A DNA stretch of 64,000 bases from Xenoacremonium recifei (lineage: Eukaryota; Ascomycota; Sordariomycetes; Hypocreales; Nectriaceae): contig WOFQ01000003.1 of the NCBI GenBank assembly GCA_012184525.1, forward strand, positions 1,240,001-1,304,000. Direction: 5' to 3'. A program made the position numbers and the translations under genes. The notes under the pieces are model-generated. The model worked only from the letters and a program-made list of their open reading frames with translations, made no database searches and had not been told where the DNA came from. The stretch's first letter is position 1; every line of letters begins with the position of its first letter. Shown one piece after another: positions 57,226 through 64,000 of the stretch.

Positions 57226-60200
57226 ATGACGAGCCTAAAGAGATCTCACGAAAGCGACGCCTTTGCGTCGAATATCTCTAACAAGACCTATGTACGGTCA
57301 ACCCGGAGCGGCAAAGTCCAGAAAATCGTGAGAGAAGTCTACTTGCGAACCGATATTCCCTGCTCATCGAAACTCTGCCGGATATGTCTTCAAGATGCAC
57401 CGCGAAATGCTGCCCAGCAAGGTAGGTCATAGCTGTCGATGAAAGATTTCATAGCTTCTAACGCCTTTTAGTTCAGCCGTTTGTGCTGTCGGACAAGCCA
57501 GCCGGCACCAAGGCCTTTCCGCAAGGACACTATCTGATTCCGGATACCAATGCTTTACTCAACGCTATGGATCTGTTTGAGCAAAGCTCAAGTTTCTACG
57601 ACGTTATCATTCTTCAGACGGTGCTTGAGGAGTTGCGTAATCGATCGTTGCCCCTCTACAACCGACTCATCGGTTTGACAAAGAGCGAGGACAAGCGGTT
57701 TTACGTCTTCTTCAACGACTTCCGGTTAGAGACTTTTGTTCACCGAGAGCCCGATGAGTCCGTCAATGACCGCAACGACCGGGCGGTGCGGCTTGCTGTA
57801 AAGTGGTATGGCGAGCATCTAGCCCATACTAAAGGGAAGAAAATCCCCGCGATAGTGATGCTCACCGATGACCGGGACAACATTCGAAAAGCACGAGCAG
57901 AGGGCCTAAATGCTCTCTCGCTCGCCGATTATGTCGGTGGGCTCGAGGATGGCGAGCGGTTATTGGATCTCGTGGCAGAGTCACAAAGTCAAGGTGGCTT
58001 CCAGAAGCCTACACAGATGCTCTACCCCGAATATTTCACCTTATCAAAGATGATGACGGGCGTCAAGGCGGGCCTGATGCACCAGGGCATATTTAATGTC
58101 TCGCCGTACAACTACCTCGAAGGCTCCATCAAGGTCCCAGCTTTCCCCAAACCTTTGCTCATTCTTGGACGAGAGAGCATCAACCGGGCAGTGGATGGTG
58201 ACATTGTCGTCGTCGAGGTTTTACCGCAAGATCAGTGGAAAGAACCGTCTACCAAGATCGTGGAGGAGGAAGCCATCACAAAGAACGAGAATGCCGATAC
58301 TGAAGAGGGCCAAGATCTGGTTACGGACAAAGAGCGCAAGGCTCTCCAGGACGAAGTGAAGAGGACACAGAAGAGCTCGTCTGAGAGTCGGCCACAGCCA
58401 ACGGCCAAAGTTGTCGGTGTGATCAAGCGGAACTGGCGCCAGTATGTTGGCCACGTCGACCCATCTTCGGCTAGCAAGGGCTCCAGCCAGGGACGCAAGC
58501 TGGAAAACGTGTTTCTCATTCCCATGGACAAAAAGATCCCCAAGATCCGCATACGCACGAGACAAGTGTCAGAGCTTTTGGGCAAGCGTCTGCTTGTCAC
58601 TATTGATGCATGGGATCGGGATTCAAGACACCCCGTGGGTCATTTCGTACGATCACTGGGAGAACTTGAGACGAAAGCAGCAGAAACCGAGGCCCTGCTC
58701 CTTGAATACGATGTCCAGTATCGGCCATTCCCCAAGACAGTCCTTGATTGTCTTCCCAAGGAGGGCCATGATTGGAAAGTGCCGGCAAGCACGGAGGATC
58801 CCGGCTGGAAGGACAGACAAGATCTCAGGGGGCTCCTCATCTGCAGTATTGACCCCCCTGGCTGTCAAGATATCGACGATGCCCTCCATGCTCGCAAACT
58901 GCCTAACGGCAACTACGAAGTGGGTGTTCACATCGCCGACGTCTCCCACTTTGTCAAGCCTGCCAACGCCATGGACACGGAGGCCAGCATCCGAGGCACA
59001 ACGGTCTACCTGGTGGACAAGCGAATCGACATGCTGCCCATGCTTCTGGGCACTGATCTCTGCTCGCTGAAGCCGTACGTGGAACGCTACGCCTTCTCAG
59101 TGCTCTGGGAGCTGGACGAGAACGCCGACATCGTCAACGCCCGCTTCACGAAGTCGGTCATCAAGTCCCGTGAAGCGTTCAGTTACGAGCAGGCCCAACT
59201 GCGCATCGACGACGAGTCACAGCAGGACGACCTCACAAACGGCATGAGGATGCTGCTGATGCTGTCCAAGAAGCTCAAGCAGAAGCGCATGGACGCCGGC
59301 GCCCTCAGCCTGTCCTCGCCCGAGGTCAAGGTGCAGACCGAGTCGGAGACATCGGACCCCATCGACGTCAAGACAAAGCAGCTACTCGACACCAACTCGC
59401 TGGTGGAGGAGTTCATGCTGTTCGCCAACATCAGCGTGGCGGCCAAGATCTACGAGGCCTTCCCGCAGACGGCCATCCTGCGCCGCCACGCCGCGCCGCC
59501 CAAGACCAACTTCGACGAGCTCGCCAACCAGCTGCGCGTCAAGCGCGGGCTTGAGCTGCGCACCGACTCCAGCAAGGCGCTCGCCGACTCGCTCGACATG
59601 TGCACCGACGCCCAGGATCCCTTCTTCAACACGCTGGTGCGCATCATGGCCACGCGCTGCATGATGAGCGCCGAGTACTTCTGCTCCGGCACCCAGGCCT
59701 ACCCCGAGTTCCGCCACTACGGCCTCGCGTCCGAGATCTACACGCACTTCACGTCGCCCATCCGCCGCTACGCCGACCTGGTCGCCCACCGCCAGCTTGC
59801 CGCCGCCATCGGCTACGAGGCTGTGCACCCGTCGGTGCGCTCGCGCGGCCGCCTCGAGGCCGTGTGCAAGAACATCAACGTGCGCCACCGCAACGCCCAG
59901 CTTGCCGGCCGCGCCAGCATCGCCTACTACGTCGGCCAGGCGCTCAAGGGCCGCGTCGCCGAGGAGGACGCCTTTGTCATGCGCATCTTCAGCAACGGCT
60001 TCGTCGTGCTGGTGCCGCGCTTCGGCATAGAGGGCCTGATCCGTCTGCGCGATCTGGCCGAGCCCGAGCCCGAGAGCGCGTATGATGCGGAGACGTATAC
60101 GCTTACGACGTCGGGGAGTCGGAGCGTCAAGGTCGAGCTCTTCCAGAAGGTCAAGGTTAGGGTCCATGACGAGAAGGATGAGATGACGGGCAAGAGGGGT

Positions 60201-60227
60201 GTCAAGATGGAGTTGATTGAGGCGTAG
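57226..60227 (+). CDS. DIS3: exosome catalytic subunit Dis3/Rrp44
   Basis: Predicted exons are 57226-57421 and 57472-60227, giving 983 residues; the 50-nt intron has a TTCTAAC branch. Dis3 is the processive 3'-5' RNase II-type exonuclease, and an endonuclease, of the RNA exosome; it trims 5.8S precursor and degrades aberrant RNAs in nucleus and cytoplasm. The CR3 motif has Cys46, Cys51 and Cys54. The PIN endonuclease domain starts at PDTNALL (Asp90) and includes VLEELRNRSLP and LTDDRDN. Two cold-shock domains follow (about residues 230-480). The RNB domain has DPPGCQDIDDALH with Asp526, Asp532, Asp534 and Asp535 at the magnesium site, and HFTSPIRRYADLVAHRQL further on. An S1 domain (about 885-975) closes the protein. 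All catalytic residues are present, so both activities should be intact. Yeast Dis3 is 1001 residues, so length fits. Confidence 0.97.
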
Positions 60228-60455
60228 ATGTACGGCAGGGGGGGTCACATATACCAGAGACAGGAACTGTTTGATAGATAGATAAAAGTAAAGTCAAAAA
60301 ATGAATGAAATGTTTCATGAAGAAGGTATATGCACGGTCTACATAGATCATCCGTTTTACCAACCGTCCTGATAACGCCGAGCTGCCCGTGAACCAACAA
60401 CCAACCAACCAACCGGTTATTCATGTGCCATCCGTCAATGTCCCCCCTTTTACGC

Positions 60456-62186
60456 TCACTGCTCCATCGCATCGCCGTCGCCGTTGCTATCGTCTCCCCA
60501 CAGGCCCTCGAGCTTGAACTCGGCAGCCCAGGTAGTCACAATCTCCTTCTGGTCCGCCATGACCTCCTCCTCGCCGAGGTTCCTCTGGGCAATCGGAGCC
60601 TGAGCCTGAGGCTCGGTCGACGCAACGGGGAGGACGGGCGGCGCGACCCAGCCCTGGATGCGGCCGTCGCGCCAGTCGGTGATGACGGTGGTGGCGGCGG
60701 CGTTGATGTTGGGGATGCCGCCGCGGCCCAGACGGCCGCGCTTGCGGGCGACCTGGACGAGGAAGTCGGTGGTGGTGTCGCCGTCGGTGCGCGAGGGCAG
60801 CAGGGCGGGGATGTCGTAGACGTCGGTGAGCTTCTGCATGAGGTCGGGCGTGGCGGAGAGGCGGCGCAGGAGCAGCGAGACGGCCGGGATGGGGTCGTCG
60901 ATCTGCTTGGGGGGCACGGCGTTGAGCAGGATGAGGTGGGCGTGGGCTTCGGCGGCGTTCTTGAGCGAGACGAGGCCGCCCGAGTGCAGCGACGAGGACG
61001 AGGGGAAGACGACGCCGGGCGAGTCCAGCAGCGTCAGCTTGCTGTCGATCTTGACGGAGCGGATGCTGGTGGTGACGCCGGCCTCGGCGCCCGCGGGACA
61101 GGCCTTGGAGGCGCTGGGTGCCTTGCCGCTCATGCGCGCGAGCAGGGCGTTGATGACGGAGCTCTTGCCGACGTTGGGATAGCCGATGACGCCGACGGAC
61201 ACGGCGCGCTTGAGCTGGCGGCTGGCGGCAAAGCTCTTGAGGGCGCGGAACAGCGCGGTGGACGTGCTGGTGACGGTGAGGTCGCGGTGGTTGAAGGTGT
61301 GCGCATTGGGCGCTGGGTTAGACGCGCGCAGCGGCAGCGTGGGGAAGTACCGGCGCAGATACACCAGCCAGTCGCGCAGCACCTTGGGCGGGATCAGGTC
61401 GACCTTGTTGATGACGAGGATCAGACGCTTGCCGCCAGCAGCCGCCGCCGCCATGACGCTGCGCTCGACGTCGCGCGAGCGGGTGCCCTCGGGGTCGCGG
61501 GCGTCCAGCACGTAGAGCACGACATCGGCCTGCTCGACCACCTGCTTGAAGACCTTGTCGTAGGTCTTGCGGGACGAGGCCTGGCCAATGGACACGTCGT
61601 GGGCGCGGTCGTGGTCCGAGGCGTCGCTGGCGTCGTCCTCGTCCATCTCGTCATCGTCGTCGTCGTCGGCGAGGTCCTCCTCGTACTTCGCGGCGGCGGC
61701 GCGGGCGCTGGCAAGGAGGGCGGCCATGGGGTTCGACTCGTCGACATCCTCGTCCATTTCCTCATCGTCTGACGCATCCATGCCAGCTCCGGTGGCCCCG
61801 ATGTCCTGCATAGCATTCTCGTCCTTCGCAGCACCCGTCTTGGCTGCCTTGGCCAGCTCTTTTTTCCGTTGGGCCTCCTCGGCCTTCTTCAAGCGCTTCT
61901 CCTCAATCTCCTCCAGCAGCCGCTCCTTGTAAGGGAACAGATTGGGAATTCCCGGGTCCTTCTTGAGCTTTGACCGCCATTCCGGGTTCTTCTTTGCCAG
62001 CTTGCGCTGCTTCTTCTGCTTGGCGGCGGACGCCTTTTCGATCTTGTGGCGGAGACGGACGGGCGTCCGCTTGGACTTAGGTTCTGGCTGCAGTCAGTAT
62101 TTTTGCAGGCTTCAGACTCCTCCAGAGGCTTCTCCAATGATTCGGGCAGTTGACATACTCTTCGGCTTTGTGATTGAACCCGCCAT
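60456..62186 (-). CDS. NUG1: nucleolar GTPase Nug1 (60S assembly)
   Basis: Predicted exons on the reverse strand are 62186-62159 and 62083-60456, giving 551 residues. The 75-nt intron has a GTATGT donor and an ACTGAC branch; only the CCAG acceptor avoids an early stop. Nug1 is a circularly permuted GTPase of the YlqF/YawG class that acts in pre-60S maturation and export. The motifs appear in permuted order: DARDPEGTR (about 203-211), NKVD as G4 (235-238), GYPNVGKSS as G1 (310-318) and DSPG as G3 (363-366). The basic N-terminus (KPKSKRTPVRLRHKIEK, then KKDPGIPNLFPYKERLLEEI) is the GN3L/Grn1 region that targets the nucleolus. An acidic insert follows at about 113-165. The gene is tail to tail with DIS3, 228 bp apart. 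Confidence 0.95.
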
Positions 62187-62885
62187 TGTTGCTGTACACT
62201 CGAACTGGCGTTGCTCTAATGTTGGCTTCTAGCACACATAGAAATTTGGAGGCGGTTGAAAAAATTAAGTGGGATGTCGATTCTGCCGGCTTTTTTTGCT
62301 ACACCGCTTTTCGAGAACCCCCACTTCGACTTTTGGGGTCCCCCCACCTCCGCTTTCAAGACACAAATCCTACTCTCACATTTTGGCTGTGAGAATTGAG
62401 AGCAGCAAGCTGAAATGATTCAAGTAAAATCTGCAATCTACACCTTCTAATCGATGAGGTTCATGAAGCCGAATTCTCTTCATATCATTTTGGGACGTTA
62501 TCTCCAGAGTTCAGGCCGTGAGTCACCACTTACACGACTAACCCGAAACCCGAGACCCGATTAGACATCGGCTTTGATGCCCCCTTCGTCTTACGACGAT
62601 TCCAGCCTCAAGATAACAAAAGAATAAAAGGAAAAGTACCCAATCATAATCTTCAATGGCATATCTTGGTCCCATCAAGACGCTAGCTATCGAATGATGG
62701 TGAAGAAGTGGCTTGCCAGACCCACGATAGCTTACCTGTCCCTGTGTAAAACTGCCTTTTCGGGTCTCAACAATGACTCCGATGCAGCATAAATACCCAC
62801 GCAGCCCAGCGATGAAAGACCAAACTTCTGGATACGCATAGAATTGATCATTGGGCAAGTGACCTTGCTATCCCATAGACGCGCC
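62187..62885. promoter_or_regulatory. divergent promoter region NUG1/aminotransferase
   Basis: The 699 bp hold the promoters of both genes. A TGAAAAAATT at 62257-62266 resembles the RRPE element of yeast ribosome-biogenesis genes, and ATCGATGAG near 62450 resembles the PAC element; both are only likenesses. No gene seen. Confidence 0.4.
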
Positions 62886-64000
62886 ATGTCTTCACAAGCC
62901 ATCCAGGCCGCTCTTGATGCCGCTGTCGTCCGGTATGAGGAGCGAAACCCTACTTCCAAAGCTCTTCACCAAGAAGCCGTGAAGTCCCTGCCCGGTGGAA
63001 ACACACGGACTGTTCTCTATGCCAGCCCCTTTCCGATTTGTATGAAGTCTGGCAAAGGCTACCAAGTCACTTCGGAGGATGGTCGCACGTAGGTTCTTTT
63101 TCCCAAGCTCAAGAAGGGCAATACTCAATTGTGCCAGATATACCGACCTCGCTGGAGAGTTCACGGCTGCTCTGTACGGCCACTCAAACCCTGTGATTCT
63201 GTCCGCCATCAGCAACGTGCTGCAGACCGTTGGTATGAACGTCGGAGCCACGACAGCCCAAGAGCAGAAATTTGCACAAGTGCTATGTGAGAGATTCTCG
63301 CTTGAGCATATCAGGTTCGCCAACTCTGGCACCGAGGCCAACCTAAATGCCCTGGCTGCTGCACGCGCCTTCACCAAGAAGAGAAAGGTGGTCGTCTTCG
63401 AAGGAGGTTACCACGGCGGTGTGATTGGCTTCGCAGGCGGCAAAGTTGGAGCCAACAACGTGGATATGGACGACTGGATCATTGCCAAGTTCAACGATCT
63501 ACAGAGTGCGCAGGACGCTATCGCCTCTGAAGGTGTGGCCGCAATGTTGGTTGAGGGTCTTCAAGGATCCGGCGGAGGAATCGTTGCGAGTCGCGAGTTC
63601 CTAGAAGGCATTCAAGAAGCTGCTTCTAAGGTGAGTCCCCAGAATATCTACTCAGAGTTTCGCAGGGTTAAAGCAACATAGGCTGGTGTGCTATTCATTC
63701 TTGACGAGGTCATGACCTCTCGGCTGGGAGCTGGCGGACTAGCATCTTTGCATGGGCTCAAGCCCGACCTTAAGGCCCTCGGCAAATATCTCGGCGGTGG
63801 CCTTGCCTTTGGAGCTTTTGGCGGAAGAGCAGATGTCATGGCGGCCTTCGATCCCCGTATTCCAGGCTCGCTCCCACACTCAGGAACTTTCAACAACAAC
63901 ACTCTCGTGACACACGCGGGCTATGCCGGCATCACTGAGATATACACACCAGAAGCTGCGGTCGAGTTCACCGAGAAAGGTGATGCTCTTAGAGAAAGGC
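62886..64000 (+). CDS. class III aminotransferase, glutamate-1-semialdehyde aminomutase-like (cut by window end)
   Basis: Predicted exons are 62886-63088, 63138-63630 and 63682 onward; the first 338 residues are visible and the 3' end is beyond the window. Introns of 49 and 51 nt keep phase. It belongs to the PLP class III aminotransferases, closest in pattern to glutamate-1-semialdehyde 2,1-aminomutase: KSLPGGNTR, FANSGTEANLNALAAAR (cofactor phosphate site), FEGGYHGG, ILDEVMTSR with Asp240 for the pyridine nitrogen, and the Schiff-base lysine Lys267 in LGKYLGGGLAFGAFGG. The canonical enzyme makes 5-aminolevulinate in plants and bacteria by the C5 route. Fungi make it from glycine and succinyl-CoA, so the fungal enzyme must have another substrate, unknown here. 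No targeting peptide is evident (MSSQAIQAALDAAV), suggesting a cytosolic enzyme. Confidence 0.9.

Overview
The window looks like nuclear DNA of a filamentous ascomycete (Pezizomycotina), most likely a Sordariomycete. Introns are short (about 50-150 nt), with GT..AG ends and CTRAC-like branch sites. Two fungal-type Zn(II)2Cys6 regulators are present, exons are GC-rich, and there is no operon structure. Genes were assembled from open frames by matching splice sites and reading phase, so exon boundaries are predictions. No tRNA, rRNA, transposon or CRISPR array was recognised.

Layout: (1) 1-14.2 kb holds the start of a Zn2Cys6 factor (minus, cut by the window edge), a bHLH factor (minus), an 8.7-kb gene-poor interval, and PEX5 (minus). 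(2) 14.6-25.5 kb is gene-dense: RPF2 (plus, divergent from PEX5), a zinc-independent MDR oxidoreductase (minus), a second Zn2Cys6 factor (minus), cystathionine gamma-lyase (plus) and an F-box-like protein (minus). (3) 26.4-33.6 kb carries three accessory-type genes on plus: a secreted cyanovirin-N-like protein, a GPI-anchored DUF7707-type protein and an amidoligase-family protein. (4) 33.6-48.4 kb has a long gene-poor stretch, a single-pass membrane protein (plus), the histone-fold subunit DPB4 of DNA polymerase epsilon (plus), a frameshifted CipC/DUF3759-like relic (minus) and an Rsc7/Swp82 chromatin-remodelling subunit (minus). (5) 48.4-57.2 kb is again gene-poor. (6) 57.2-64 kb holds the exosome nuclease DIS3/RRP44 (plus), the 60S-assembly GTPase NUG1 (minus, tail to tail with DIS3) and a class III aminotransferase of the glutamate-1-semialdehyde aminomutase type (plus, cut by the window end).

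Three housekeeping genes (RPF2, DIS3, NUG1) serve ribosome biogenesis or RNA processing. RPF2 and DIS3 share an unusual 12-bp palindrome about 100 bp before their start codons. DPB4 has a cell-cycle (MluI) box in its promoter, as expected for a replication gene. The other genes look functionally independent. The most interesting items are the shared palindrome, the amidoligase, the cyanovirin-N-like secreted protein, the aminomutase-like enzyme and the CipC-like relic whose breaks sit in A runs.
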